Positions 5,946 to 5,978 of a stretch of 5,978 bases of DNA are shown here, piece by piece. A program made the translations under genes and the position numbers. Position 1 is the stretch's first letter; every line of letters starts with the position of its first letter. Source of the stretch: SKVR01 sp964589855 (GTDB lineage Bacteria; Bacteroidota; Bacteroidia; Bacteroidales; UBA7960); assembly GCA_964589855.1 (NCBI GenBank), contig CAZPVB010000222.1, positions 1-5,978 of the forward strand, written 5' to 3'. The notes beneath the pieces were generated by a model. The model searched no databases. It saw nothing but the letters and a program-made list of their open reading frames with translations, and was not told where the DNA came from.

Positions 5946-5978
5946 GTATCCTGGTAGCGGACAGTAAGAAGATACATG

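Overview
The window reads as chromosomal DNA of a Bacteroidota bacterium, most likely from the Chitinophagia/Sphingobacteriia side. Two things point there. Both well-defined transcription starts carry the Bacteroidota -7 element TAnnTTTG and lack a Shine-Dalgarno sequence. The encoded CysRS and RhlE-type helicase also look like Bacteroidota family members. Base composition is moderate and rather AT-rich between genes. The placement is inferred from recalled family features, not from a search.

Layout, left to right. A tRNA-Val(GAC) sits on the + strand at the left edge (46-117). Its 3' half is canonical but its D-arm half is degenerate. A strong stem-loop with T-runs on both sides (128-164) ends both this tRNA and the convergent cysS. 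Three complete protein genes follow, all on the - strand: cysS (cysteinyl-tRNA synthetase, 244-1725), a secreted formylglycine-dependent sulfatase (1905-3470) and rhlE (DEAD-box RNA helicase, 4031-5320). The gaps of 179 and 560 bp, the promoter element directly before cysS and the terminator after rhlE argue that these are separate transcription units.

The 560-bp gap between rhlE and the sulfatase is bounded by the rhlE terminator. It contains a short - strand open frame with a faint resemblance to the start of a response-regulator receiver domain, running into a second terminator-like hairpin. This is probably a gene remnant or a small non-coding transcript.

Upstream of rhlE a good promoter motif (5568-5575) lies about 240 nt before the start codon, implying a long 5' leader that might allow post-transcriptional control. 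The right edge (about 5576-5978) has no convincing gene. It holds a cluster of short dispersed repeats: three AACGCGGATG-centred copies, two GATnACGGATTTTTT copies, two GAAAATCAGCGTT copies, a GTCGCAAA tandem array and an 11-bp hairpin.

Functionally the genes are two housekeeping RNA/translation functions (charging tRNA-Cys; RNA remodelling) plus one lone polysaccharide- or sulfate-ester-degrading enzyme. No SusC/SusD pair, glycoside hydrolase or sulfatase-maturase accompanies the sulfatase. I see no sign of a new multi-gene system. The items worth checking are the degenerate tRNA, the remnant between terminators, the long rhlE leader and the repeat cluster.
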